64,000 bases of DNA, taken from NCBI GenBank assembly GCA_036268615.1, contig DATATV010000068.1, positions 124,001-188,000 of the forward strand, given 5' to 3'. Position 1 is the stretch's first letter. The number at the start of each line of letters is the position of its first letter. Below, one piece after another: positions 37,360-45,752 of this stretch. The stretch comes from DATATV01 sp036268615. GTDB taxonomy: Bacteria > Actinomycetota > Actinomycetes > Mycobacteriales > Pseudonocardiaceae. Under the pieces are notes generated by a model. The model was given only the letters and a program-made list of their open reading frames with translations. It was not told the DNA's origin and ran no database searches. The translations under genes and the position numbers were made by a program.

Positions 37360-38154
37360 TCAAGCCGGTGCGAGTGCTGGCCGGGTCCGGCGGTGCAGCC
37401 AGGCCGGCAGGCGCAGCGAGCCGACCAGCTCACGGCGGCGCAGCCAGGGCAGCCAGCCCAGCATCCCGATGTAGGCCGAGAGCGCGTGGCCGACGGCGGT
37501 GACGACGGAGTCCGTGTCGGTCAGCCCCATCCCGACGTAGATCAGCAGGATCGTCGCGTTCAGCACGGCGAACGCCCACCAGCGCACCGGGGTGGGCAAC
37601 ATCAGCAGCAGCGCGCCGGCGGTGGCGAAGAAGCCATAGCTCACACCGATGTCGAGCAGGTGCGCGTCGACCATCGGCAGCAGGTGGGTGCGGACCAGCC
37701 AGAGCACCGGCAGTTCGGTGGCCAGCGTCGCCAGCACGTGCCCGCTGGCGAACACGAGCACCGTCGAGCGGGTGCCGATCCGCCGCTCCAGCGGCGCGAG
37801 CACGGCGGTGAAGATCGCCGCGTAGACGAGCCAGTGCTGGTCGTCCAGCCAGATCGCGGACAGCAGCAGCACCTGGATCGGGTGATGGGCCATGTTCACC
37901 GCATCGGTGCTGGACTCGGCCATCAGCCGGTGCACGGCGGCGGGCGTCGCGAAGTCCACCAGTGCGGTCGTCAGGGCCAGCAGGATCAGGTACCAGAACG
38001 TGAACGGCGTGGTCGACGGACGCGGCAGCAGTCGGTAGCCGCGCCACACGGTGGCCCCGAACCGATCCCGGGCGCGCGCTACCGATGCGGTGGCGGGCGT
38101 CTCGTCGAGGGTCAGGGTCACAGGACGAGTTTGACCCGGAAACCTGAGATGCAC
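37360..38154 (-). CDS. Rhomboid-like membrane protein
   Basis: The 264-aa protein has six or so membrane helices. A serine in DIGVSYGFFAT (where classical rhomboids have GxSG) and a histidine in TAVGHALSAYIG are placed like a rhomboid Ser-His dyad, so it fits the actinobacterial rhomboid-like family, although the GxSG motif is not exact. Activity is uncertain. The start may be GTG 38154 or a GTG about 30 bases in (VTLTLDE). It ends 10 bp from the convergent ctaB. Confidence 0.65.
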   Translation of the reverse strand: MHLRFPGQTRPVTLTLDETPATASVARARDRFGATVWRGYRLLPRPSTTPFTFWYLILLALTTALVDFATPAAVHRLMAESSTDAVNMAHHPIQVLLLSAIWLDDQHWLVYAAIFTAVLAPLERRIGTRSTVLVFASGHVLATLATELPVLWLVRTHLLPMVDAHLLDIGVSYGFFATAGALLLMLPTPVRWWAFAVLNATILLIYVGMGLTDTDSVVTAVGHALSAYIGMLGWLPWLRRRELVGSLRLPAWLHRRTRPALAPA

Positions 38155-38235
38155 CTGAGGGCCGGCTGATTGATGTCTGTATTCGGCCGAAAATCTGTGG
38201 CGTGTCGCACAGGTGTTCGGGTAGGTGTCACGGTA

Positions 38236-38255
38236 ACTTCAGTGTGCACCGAAGT
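38236..38255. promoter_or_regulatory. Imperfect palindrome upstream of GbsR/MarR-type gene
   Basis: ACTTC (38236-38240) and GAAGT (38251-38255) are inverted, with GTG/CAC inner matches around the centre. It lies 32 bp upstream of the regulator gene and 81 bp from the divergent rhomboid-like gene, well placed to be the regulator's own operator. Confidence 0.45.
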
Positions 38256-38287
38256 CGATCGACCCGCCTACGCCGAACGGAACGTCG

Positions 38288-38749
38288 ATGGCCAAGCCGC
38301 CAGCACACCTGACCGAGTGGATGGAGCTGTTCGCCGCCCAGCTCGTGCCGGAGGGAATCCCGCTGATCGGCGGCCGAGTCCTCGGCTATCTGCTGGTTTG
38401 TGACCCGGAGGAGCGCACCGCGGCCGAGTTGTCCGAGGAACTGGAGGCGAGCACCGGCTCGGTCAGCACCAACATCCGGCTGCTGATGAACCAACGCGTG
38501 GTCGTGCGCACCACCCGCCGAGGCCGGCAGGCCGCGCAGTACCGCGCCGACGTGAGCGCGTGGTCGACCATGGTGCGTCGGCGGATGGACGCGATCGCCG
38601 GTTTCCGTGGCCTCACCGCCACCGGCCTGCGACTGCTCTCCGGCGACCCGCAGCGCGCCCTGCGACTCAGGACGGTGGACGAGTTCTACGGCTGGTTCGC
38701 CGGCGAGGTGCCCGCGCTCTGGGAACGCAGGCCCGCGCCGCCCAAGTAG
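38288..38749 (+). CDS. GbsR/MarR-type transcriptional regulator
   Basis: The 153-aa protein is a winged-helix regulator with ERTAAELSEELEASTGSVST as helix-turn-helix at about 42-61 and RTTRRGRQAAQYRA as the wing. The N-terminal helix LTEWMELFAAQLVPEGIPLIGGRVLG is typical of GbsR-like proteins. Its target may be the divergent rhomboid-like gene. The last 64 bp of the coding region overlap the end of ctaA on the other strand. Confidence 0.85.
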   Translation: MAKPPAHLTEWMELFAAQLVPEGIPLIGGRVLGYLLVCDPEERTAAELSEELEASTGSVSTNIRLLMNQRVVVRTTRRGRQAAQYRADVSAWSTMVRRRMDAIAGFRGLTATGLRLLSGDPQRALRLRTVDEFYGWFAGEVPALWERRPAPPK

Positions 38750-39672
38750 CCGGGCACGAGTTCGTCCCGTCCCCGGGTGGCGCACCACAGCCAGGCCACC
38801 GCCGCGGTGACCAGCATCGAGCCGAGCACGTGCAGGATCACCAGCAGGTCCGGCACGCCGAGGAAATACTGGGTGAAGCCGAGCGCGGCCTGGAGGACGA
38901 CGGCCGCGACGAGCACCCAGAAGCTGCGCCAGACCGGCCGGGTGCCGCCGGTGATGCGCAGCGCGAAGCCGACCGCGGCCAGCATGCCGAGGAAGACGAA
39001 CAGCCAGTCGGAGTGGAACTGGGCCAGGCTGGCGACCGGCAGTTGCAGGCGCGGAGTGTTCGCGTCACCGGAGTGCGGCCCGGCGGCGGTGACCAGGGTG
39101 CCGGCAATCAGCAGGCCGCCCAGCACGAAGGTCATCGCGACCAGCAGCCCACGCAGCGGCCGGGGGATGATCGGCCGGGCCTTCGCATCGCCCTCGTAGG
39201 TCGACTTCACCAGCAGCACGGCCAGCCAGACCAGCACCGGGGACGGCAGGAAGTGCAGGGAGACCGTCCACCAGTCCAGCTTCATCAGCACGGTGATCCC
39301 GCCGATGACCGCCTGCGCGACCACCCCCAGCGGCATCGATGCGGCCAGCCAGATGTGCCGGCGGCGGCGCGGCCGGGCGAACACCGCGGCCAGGAACACG
39401 AGCGCGCCGACAATGCCGACCCCCGCACCGAGCAGCCGGTTGCCGAATTCGATCCACTGGTGCAGCTGGCCCCTGGTCGGGTCGGCGATCGGCACCAGGC
39501 TGCCGGCGGCGCATTCCGGCCAGGTGGGGCAGCCCAGACCCGAGCCGGTGACCCGAACGATCGAGCCGGTCATCGCGACGCCGATCTGGGTCACCAGAGC
39601 GGCCACCGCCAGCGTCCGTTGGACGGTCGCGTTGGGCGCGGGAACACGGGAGATCCACGAGGTGACCGGCAC
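38686..39672 (-). CDS. ctaA: Haem A synthase CtaA
   Basis: The 328-aa protein has eight membrane helices and converts haem O to haem A. Haem-ligand histidines occur in QLHQWIEFGNR, TVSLHFLPSP, SLAQFHSDWLF and VILHVLGSM. The cysteine pair in GLGCPTWPEC on the first extracellular loop is conserved. GTG 39672 lies six bases after TACCAT on its strand, predicting a leaderless message. The 3' end overlaps the convergent regulator gene by 64 bp. Confidence 0.93.
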   Translation of the reverse strand: MPVTSWISRVPAPNATVQRTLAVAALVTQIGVAMTGSIVRVTGSGLGCPTWPECAAGSLVPIADPTRGQLHQWIEFGNRLLGAGVGIVGALVFLAAVFARPRRRRHIWLAASMPLGVVAQAVIGGITVLMKLDWWTVSLHFLPSPVLVWLAVLLVKSTYEGDAKARPIIPRPLRGLLVAMTFVLGGLLIAGTLVTAAGPHSGDANTPRLQLPVASLAQFHSDWLFVFLGMLAAVGFALRITGGTRPVWRSFWVLVAAVVLQAALGFTQYFLGVPDLLVILHVLGSMLVTAAVAWLWCATRGRDELVPGYLGGAGLRSQSAGTSPANQP

Positions 39673-39678
39673 CGGCTG

Positions 39679-39684
39679 ATGGTA
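39679..39684 (-). promoter_or_regulatory. Predicted -10 for a leaderless ctaA transcript
   Basis: On the minus strand TACCAT is followed by six bases and the ctaA GTG. The 192-bp gap back to the ABC permease gene holds no other feature that I can support. Confidence 0.45.
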
Positions 39685-39864
39685 GGTCGCCCCAAGGGAT
39701 CACCCGCGCCCGCCCGGTCGCGGTAGTGGTGGCGGTCTCACCCGATCAGTGCGAAAAGGGGCAACAGGGGGAAAGCACCCGGCCAGAGAACACAAAACGT
39801 ACATCGCCTGGGCTTCGGCTTGCTCCGTCGGCAACCAAAGACCGCACCGCTTCGCGTTGCGACG

Positions 39865-40647
39865 TCAGGTCAACTTGGTGGTCCGAGTAGCCAACCCCCC
39901 AGCGAGCCCGAACCAGACGAGCAACACCAGCAAGCACTCCCACAGCGGCGTGCCGCCATGCCCCAGTGCCCCGTAGAGACCTTCGGCCAACGCGCCGGAC
40001 GGCAGCAGCACCAGGATGTCGGTCGCGCTCTGCGGCAGGTTCGACGCGATTCCCGCCCCCCCGGCGAGCAGCAGCACGAACCAGATGATGTTGGCCAGTG
40101 CCAACACGATCTCCGCGCGCAGCGATCCACCCAGCAGCACGCCCAGCGCGCCGAAGGCCAGGGTGCCCAGCACGACCAGCAGCACCGCGGGCGCGACTCC
40201 GGCCAACCGGGGCGACCAGCCCATGATCGCCGCGACCACGCCGAGCACCACCAACTGCACCACCACGATCACCACCGCGGCCAGCAGTCGGCCGCCGACC
40301 AGCAGCCAGCGCGGGATGGCGGTGGCGGCCAGCCGCTTGAGCACGCCGTAGCGGCGGTCGAAACCCAGCGCGATGGCCTGTCCGGTGAACGCCGAGGACA
40401 TGATGGCCAGCGCGAACACCCTGGGCGTCACCGCGTCGACCCGGGGGGCGGGCATCGGGATGATCGTCACCAGGGTCAGCCCGACCAGCAGGGCCAACGG
40501 GATGAGCACGGTGAGCAGCACCTGCTCGCCGTTGCGGAAGGCGAGCAGGGCCTCGGTGCGGGCCTGGGTGAACAGCATCGTGCCGCGCCGGCCGACGCCG
40601 GGCGCCGGCGTGAACGTGCCGGGCGCGAACCTGGAGGCGGTGGTCAT
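39865..40647 (-). CDS. ABC-2 type transporter permease
   Basis: The 260-aa protein has six membrane helices with the ABC-2 layout (FRNGEQVLLTVLIPLALLVG as first helix; RYGVLKRLAATAIPRW as coupling region). It overlaps the ATPase gene by ATGA and together they form a DrrAB-like exporter. In M. tuberculosis the equivalent Rv1456c-Rv1458c cluster lies beside sufR and mptB; a role in cytochrome oxidase or haem assembly has been suggested from the ctaA link, but the substrate is unknown. Confidence 0.9.
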   Translation of the reverse strand: MTTASRFAPGTFTPAPGVGRRGTMLFTQARTEALLAFRNGEQVLLTVLIPLALLVGLTLVTIIPMPAPRVDAVTPRVFALAIMSSAFTGQAIALGFDRRYGVLKRLAATAIPRWLLVGGRLLAAVVIVVVQLVVLGVVAAIMGWSPRLAGVAPAVLLVVLGTLAFGALGVLLGGSLRAEIVLALANIIWFVLLLAGGAGIASNLPQSATDILVLLPSGALAEGLYGALGHGGTPLWECLLVLLVWFGLAGGLATRTTKLT

Positions 40648-41585
40648 GAACGCAGTTCCCGTCCGGTCAGATCGAGGAACACGTCCTCAAGGCTCTTCTT
40701 GCTCACCTGCATGGCCTCGGCGAGCACGCCCCGCTGGGCGCACCACGAGGTCACCGTGGACACCACCAGCGGGCTGATCGGGCCGTGCACGACGTAGGCG
40801 CCGGGTCGGTCCTCCTGCACCGAGCAGCCCTCGGGCAGTGCCTTGACCAGCAGCTCCAGTTCCATCGACGGCTTGCAGCGGAAGTTCAGCAGTTGCTCGT
40901 CGGCCTCGGTGGTGGTCAGTTCGGTCGGCGAGCCCGCGGCCACCACCCGGCCGTGGTCGACGATCACCACCTGATCGGCGAGTGCCTCGGCCTCTTCCAT
41001 CAGGTGGGTGGTCAGCAGCACGGTGACGCCGTCGGCGCGCAGCGCGGACACGAGTTCCCACACCAGCCGGCGGGCCTGCGGGTCCATGCCGGCGGTCGGC
41101 TCGTCCAGGAAGACCAGTTCCGGCCGGCCGACCAGTGCGCAGGCCAGTGACAGCCGCTGCTGCTGGCCGCCGGAGAGCCGCTTGTAGGGGATGCGCCGGA
41201 CCGGGTCGAGGCCCAGCGTGGTCAGCAGCCAGTCCACGTCCAGCGGGTGGGCCGCGCAGGTGGCCACCAGGCGCAGCATTTCGTCGGCGCGCACACCTGG
41301 GTAGGCGCCGCCGCCCTGCGGCATCACGCCGATCCTGGACCGCAGCGCGGCTCCCTGGGTGGCCGGGTCGAGGCCGAGCACGCGGACGCTGCCGGCGTCG
41401 GCGGTCAGGAAGCCTTCGCACGTCTCGACCGTGGTGGTCTTGCCGGCACCGTTGGGGCCGAGCAGAGCGAGCACAGAGCCGGTCGGCACTGTCAGGTCAA
41501 GGCCGGCAACCGCGATGGTCGCGCCATAGCGCTTGACCAGACCGGTCACCTCGACGGCCGGACGACCGGCAGCAGCCTCAACCAC
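40644..41585 (-). CDS. ABC transporter ATP-binding protein (DrrA-like)
   Basis: The 313-aa ATPase has Walker A LGPNGAGKTT near 42-51, signature LSGGQQQRLSLA, Walker B LVFLDEPTAGMDP and an H-loop TTHLMEEA, followed by a C-terminal extension of about 80 residues typical of drug/lipid exporters. The start is GTG 41585, 10 bp after mptB, so mptB-ATPase-permease are one operon. Confidence 0.95.
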   Translation of the reverse strand: MVEAAAGRPAVEVTGLVKRYGATIAVAGLDLTVPTGSVLALLGPNGAGKTTTVETCEGFLTADAGSVRVLGLDPATQGAALRSRIGVMPQGGGAYPGVRADEMLRLVATCAAHPLDVDWLLTTLGLDPVRRIPYKRLSGGQQQRLSLACALVGRPELVFLDEPTAGMDPQARRLVWELVSALRADGVTVLLTTHLMEEAEALADQVVIVDHGRVVAAGSPTELTTTEADEQLLNFRCKPSMELELLVKALPEGCSVQEDRPGAYVVHGPISPLVVSTVTSWCAQRGVLAEAMQVSKKSLEDVFLDLTGRELRS

Positions 41586-41595
41586 GAAAGAAAGA

Positions 41596-43452
41596 CTAGG
41601 CCGTGGGCTGGCTCACCCGGTCGTCGGTCCGGTCGGGGTGGCGGCGCCACCGGGGCAGCACCGGGATCGTCCGGTTGAGCAGAACAACGGCGAGCACGAG
41701 CACGAGCAGCGCGGCGACGACCGCGTCGGGCAACACGTAGGCGTGTCCGTCGAAGGTGCTGCCGGTGGGCGGGGTGATCATCGCGACCCCCGCGCTGATC
41801 GCGGCGATGGCGATCCGGAACCGGGTCCGGCCCACGACGGTGGCCAGCGGGATGACCGCCCAGAGCAGGTACCAGGGCTGCACGGTGCCGCCCAGCAGCA
41901 CCACCGCGCCCATGCACAGGCCCAGCCCGAGCATCGGCTTGAGCCGGCCCTTGAGGGTGTCCCAGAGCAGTTTGACGATGACCACGACGCTGACCAGCTG
42001 GCCGAGGTAGCGCAGCACGGCGATGGTGGTGTCGGTGTGGTTGCCGATGCCCAGCGCGATGCCCAGGCCGCCGGCCACATAGCCCAGGGCGGTCACCGGC
42101 GACTCCCAGCTCTTCACCGCGCCGTTGGTGTTGAGCGTGCTGACCCAGCCGAAACCCAGGCCGGTGCCCCAGGACACGGCGAGCATGATGACCGCGGTGA
42201 GCCCGCCGAGCACGACCGCGGTGATCGCCAGCTGGCGGACGCTGCCGCCCCACCGCCGGGCGATCATGATGCCCAGGAAGCCCAGGGTGGGCGCGGCGGA
42301 GATCTTGACCAGCGCGCCGAGCACGATGATCACGATGCCGGCCAGCAGCCAGAGCACTTCCGGTCGGGTCAACGGGGGTATCGGCGCGCCGCGGCGGACC
42401 GTCGGCAGGCCGCGCAGGGCCACCTCCATGCCGGTCAGCATCAGGCCGATCATCAGCGCCTCGTTGTGCGAGCCGCCGATCAGGTGCCAGAGCAGCAGCG
42501 GGTTGGCCGCGCCCAGCCACAGCGCGCTGACCGGCTGCACACCGAACCGGCTGGCCAGCCGGGGCACCGCCCAGACGATCATCGCGATGCCGATCAGTTC
42601 CAGCGCCCGCTGGAGGTAGACGCCGGTGACCACGTGGTCACCGGACAGCGCGGTGATGATCCGGCCGACGCCGATGAACAGCGGTCCGTAGGGGGCCGGG
42701 GTGTCCCGCCAGATGTTGGGCACGCCCCGGGTGAGCTGGTCGGCCACGCCCAGCGCGGGCGCGGGACCCAGCACATAGGGGTTCAGGCCGAGCGAGGCGA
42801 TCTTGGACTGGGCCAGGTAGCTGTAGACGTCCCGGCTGAACATCGGCGGGGTGAACAGCAGCGGCGCCGACCACATCACCAGCGTGCGGTTGAGCTGGCT
42901 GCGGGAGAGCAGCCGGGCCCGGCCGGGCCGGATGAACCGGCCGAGCACGAGCCAGGCCAGTACGACCATCGCCATCCCGGCGAACGCGCAGGCCAGCGCG
43001 ACGGTGGGCACCCGGGGGAATAGACCGAGCACCGGAATGGTGTTGATGGGATTGAAGATCGGGGTGGCGCTCGCGCCCAGCGAGCCGAACGCGAGCAACA
43101 GGGAGCCGACCGTGCCGAACCGGCGCAGCGCGTCGAGCTGGCGGCGCTCGGTGTGGTCCAGCGGGGCGGCGTCACCCTCGACCTGGGCGCTGGTGACCGC
43201 CTCGGCATCGGTCACGGCGCCGGTGTCGGCAGTGGGTTCGGGACTGGGTTCGGGACTGGGTTCAGGGCTGGGCTCGGCGCTGGGTTCGGTGCCGGACTCC
43301 GTGTCGGTGTCCGGCAGCGGCATCGGTAGCGAGATCGTGTGCGGTCGGCTCGCCGGGTCGCTCGGTTGCTCCCCGGCCCGCGCCGCCTCGATGTCCCCTG
43401 TCGCCACAGGGGAGGAGCCTAGATGTTGGCCGGATCGAGTGAGTCCGGTCAC
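41596..43452 (-). CDS. mptB: Polyprenol-phosphomannose mannosyltransferase (MptB-like)
   Basis: The 618-aa GT-C glycosyltransferase has about 13 membrane helices and the first-loop acidic motif MFSRDVYSYLAQ, followed by NPYVLGP and APYGPLF, as in mycobacterial MptB (alpha-1,6-mannan priming for lipomannan). The N-terminal 110 residues are cytoplasmic and low-complexity, with a repeated EPSP block. It starts 52 bp from the divergent sufR. In this lineage it would build lipomannan/lipoglycan at the outer membrane face; the exact acceptor is inferred from family. Confidence 0.85.
   Translation of the reverse strand: MTGLTRSGQHLGSSPVATGDIEAARAGEQPSDPASRPHTISLPMPLPDTDTESGTEPSAEPSPEPSPEPSPEPTADTGAVTDAEAVTSAQVEGDAAPLDHTERRQLDALRRFGTVGSLLLAFGSLGASATPIFNPINTIPVLGLFPRVPTVALACAFAGMAMVVLAWLVLGRFIRPGRARLLSRSQLNRTLVMWSAPLLFTPPMFSRDVYSYLAQSKIASLGLNPYVLGPAPALGVADQLTRGVPNIWRDTPAPYGPLFIGVGRIITALSGDHVVTGVYLQRALELIGIAMIVWAVPRLASRFGVQPVSALWLGAANPLLLWHLIGGSHNEALMIGLMLTGMEVALRGLPTVRRGAPIPPLTRPEVLWLLAGIVIIVLGALVKISAAPTLGFLGIMIARRWGGSVRQLAITAVVLGGLTAVIMLAVSWGTGLGFGWVSTLNTNGAVKSWESPVTALGYVAGGLGIALGIGNHTDTTIAVLRYLGQLVSVVVIVKLLWDTLKGRLKPMLGLGLCMGAVVLLGGTVQPWYLLWAVIPLATVVGRTRFRIAIAAISAGVAMITPPTGSTFDGHAYVLPDAVVAALLVLVLAVVLLNRTIPVLPRWRRHPDRTDDRVSQPTA
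43234..43290. repeat. 12-bp tandem repeat within mptB
   Basis: About four to five copies of a 12-bp unit resembling GGGTTCGGGACT, decaying rightward, encode the EPSP repeats of the MptB N-terminal tail. In-frame unit length means copy-number changes would lengthen or shorten the linker without frameshift. Confidence 0.7.
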
Positions 43453-43491
43453 CTGAATCGGGGGCGACTTTGCCCCGTCGCTCTAAATACG

Positions 43492-43508
43492 TCACAATCA
43501 TGTTGTGA
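43492..43508. promoter_or_regulatory. SufR operator-like palindrome over the sufR start
   Basis: TCACAA (43492-43497) and TTGTGA (43503-43508) are exact inverted arms around five bases, and the sufR GTG lies in the right arm. The direct repeat AAATACGTC flanks it at 43485-43493 and 43508-43516. CACAAT (43493-43498) sits six bases before the GTG and could be the -10 of a leaderless transcript. The arms resemble the inverted repeat with five-base spacer I recall for mycobacterial SufR. Confidence 0.6.
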
Positions 43509-44299
43509 AATACGTCGGCGCTGCTTCGCACGGCACCGGGACCGCATCGGTCCCGGTCAGCGGTGCTGAGCACGTCGGCTCGCCACACGCGGACGGACGG
43601 ACCCGGGAGGCAGTGGCCAGGCTGCTGCTGGAACGGGGACCGGTCACCGCTGGGGTGGTGGCCGAGGCGCTGGGCCTGAGCCCGGCCGCCGTCCGGCGCC
43701 ACCTCGACGTGCTGATCGCCGACGGCGAGGTCGGCACCCGGGACGCGCCCCGGCGCGGCCAGCGTGGCCGGGGTCGCCCGGCCAAGCTGTTCCTGCTCAC
43801 CTCGACCGGCCGGGCCCGGTTCGGACACGCCTACGACGATCTGGCCGTGTCCGCGCTGCGTTTCCTCGCCGAACGGGGTGGGGAACAGGCGGTGCGGGCG
43901 TTCGCCGAGAGCCGGGTGGCCGCGCTGATCAACGAACACCGGTCCACAGTGGCCGGTCAGGCCGATCCGAGTGCCCGCGCCAGGGCACTCGCCGACGCCC
44001 TGACCAGCGAGGGCTACGCTGCGTCGACCCGACATGTCGGGTCGGGGGAGCAGTTGTGTCAGCACCACTGCCCGGTGGCCCACGTGGCCGCTGAGTTTCC
44101 ACAACTGTGTGAGGCCGAGACGGCGGCGTTCGCCGACCTGCTCGGTACGCACGTGCAGCGACTGGCGACCATTGCCCGCGGCGACGCGGCATGCACGACC
44201 CACGTTCCCGTTCCGGCGGAACCGGAACCGAACCCGAGCGGAGCCGGGCCGGCGGGAACGACGATGAACAGCCACGAGTATGGAGGGGAGTCCGGATGA
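43505..44299 (+). CDS. sufR: Fe-S cluster-sensing repressor SufR
   Basis: The 264-aa DeoR/ArsR-type winged-helix protein has helix-turn-helix at about 45-72 (GVVAEALGLSPAAVRRHLDV) and a wing rich in Arg/Gly. The C-terminal cluster-binding set is C185-x3-C189-x3-H193-x8-C202, matching SufR [4Fe-4S]/[2Fe-2S] ligands. It represses the suf operon when Fe-S supply is adequate. It precedes sufB with an ATGA overlap, so repressor and machinery are on one message. Confidence 0.94.
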   Translation: MKYVGAASHGTGTASVPVSGAEHVGSPHADGRTREAVARLLLERGPVTAGVVAEALGLSPAAVRRHLDVLIADGEVGTRDAPRRGQRGRGRPAKLFLLTSTGRARFGHAYDDLAVSALRFLAERGGEQAVRAFAESRVAALINEHRSTVAGQADPSARARALADALTSEGYAASTRHVGSGEQLCQHHCPVAHVAAEFPQLCEAETAAFADLLGTHVQRLATIARGDAACTTHVPVPAEPEPNPSGAGPAGTTMNSHEYGGESG

Positions 44300-45750
44300 C
44301 TGCCGCTGCCGAGCAGCGAACGCCCACCACGGTCGCCGAGCCCATGACGCAGGAACAGACCCTCGCGTCGCTGGGACGTTACGAATACGGCTGGGCGGAC
44401 ACGGACGCCGCGGGCGCCAGCGCCCGTCGTGGCCTCAGCGAAGAGGTCGTGCGCGACATCTCCGCGAAGAAGAGCGAGCCCGAGTGGATGCTTGAGGCCC
44501 GCCTCAAGGCGCTGAAACTGTTCGACCGCAAGCCGATGCCGAACTGGGGTGCCGACCTGTCGGGCATCCACTTCGACACCATCAAGTACTTCGTCCGCTC
44601 CACCGAGCAGCAGGCCGCCACGTGGGAGGACCTGCCCGCCGACATCAAGAACACCTACGACAAGCTGGGCATCCCGGAGGCCGAGAAGCAGCGGCTGATC
44701 GGTGGCGTGGCCGCCCAGTACGAGTCCGAGGTGGTCTACCACAAGATCCGTGAGGACCTGGAGGCCCAGGGTGTGCTGTTCCTGGACACCGACACCGGTC
44801 TCAAGGAGCACCCGGAGCTGTTCAAGGAGTACTTCGGCTCGGTGATTCCGGCCGGGGACAACAAGTTCTCCGCGCTGAACACCGCGGTGTGGTCGGGTGG
44901 CTCGTTCATCTACGTGCCCAAGGGTGTCCACGTGGACATCCCGCTGCAGGCCTACTTCCGGATCAACACCGAGAACATGGGCCAGTTCGAGCGGACCCTG
45001 ATCATCGTCGACGAGGGTGCCTACGTGCACTACGTCGAGGGCTGCACCGCGCCGATCTACAAGTCCGACTCGCTGCACTCGGCCGTCGTCGAGATCGTCG
45101 TGAAGAAGGGTGGCCGCTGCCGCTACACGACGATCCAGAACTGGTCGAACAACGTCTACAACCTGGTCACCAAGCGCGCCAAGGCCGAAGAGGGCGCGAC
45201 CATGGAGTGGATCGACGGCAACCTCGGCTCCAAGGTCACCATGAAGTACCCGTCGGTGTTCCTGATGGGCGAGCACGCCAAGGGTGAGGTGCTCTCCATC
45301 GCCTTCGCCGGCGAGGGCCAGCACCAGGACGCCGGCGCCAAGATGGTGCACATGGCGCCGCACACCTCCTCCACCATCGTGTCCAAGTCGGTGGCCCGGG
45401 GCGGTGGCCGCACCTCCTACCGCGGTCTGGTGCAGGTCAACAAGCGGGCCCACCACTCGAAGTCGACGGTGAAGTGCGACGCGCTGCTGGTCGACACGAT
45501 CAGCCGCTCGGACACCTACCCCTACGTCGACATCCGCGAGGACGACGTGTCCATGGGCCACGAGGCGACCGTCTCGAAGGTCAGCGAGGACCAGCTGTTC
45601 TACCTGATGTCCCGCGGCCTGACCGAGGACGAGGCGATGGCCATGGTGGTGCGCGGCTTCATCGAGCCGATCGCCCGCGAACTGCCGATGGAGTACGCGT
45701 TGGAACTGAACCGCCTGATCGAGTTGCAGATGGAAGGGGCCGTCGGCTGA
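44296..45750 (+). CDS. sufB: Fe-S cluster scaffold protein SufB
   Basis: The 484-aa scaffold of the SufBC2D complex has the beta-helix core (VWSGGSFIYVPKGVHVDIPL) and the conserved YVEGCTAPIY, where M. tuberculosis SufB carries an intein; here the protein is uninterrupted. I chose ATG 44296 because GGAGGGGAG (44282-44290) precedes it and it overlaps the sufR stop. SufB builds new clusters with SufC and SufD using sulfur from SufS/SufU. Confidence 0.97.
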   Translation: MTAAAEQRTPTTVAEPMTQEQTLASLGRYEYGWADTDAAGASARRGLSEEVVRDISAKKSEPEWMLEARLKALKLFDRKPMPNWGADLSGIHFDTIKYFVRSTEQQAATWEDLPADIKNTYDKLGIPEAEKQRLIGGVAAQYESEVVYHKIREDLEAQGVLFLDTDTGLKEHPELFKEYFGSVIPAGDNKFSALNTAVWSGGSFIYVPKGVHVDIPLQAYFRINTENMGQFERTLIIVDEGAYVHYVEGCTAPIYKSDSLHSAVVEIVVKKGGRCRYTTIQNWSNNVYNLVTKRAKAEEGATMEWIDGNLGSKVTMKYPSVFLMGEHAKGEVLSIAFAGEGQHQDAGAKMVHMAPHTSSTIVSKSVARGGGRTSYRGLVQVNKRAHHSKSTVKCDALLVDTISRSDTYPYVDIREDDVSMGHEATVSKVSEDQLFYLMSRGLTEDEAMAMVVRGFIEPIARELPMEYALELNRLIELQMEGAVG

Positions 45751-45752
45751 CC

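Noticed and set aside
44296..45750. Intein in SufB
   Set aside because: M. tuberculosis SufB has one, but here the YVEGCTAPIY region and the full 484-residue length are continuous.
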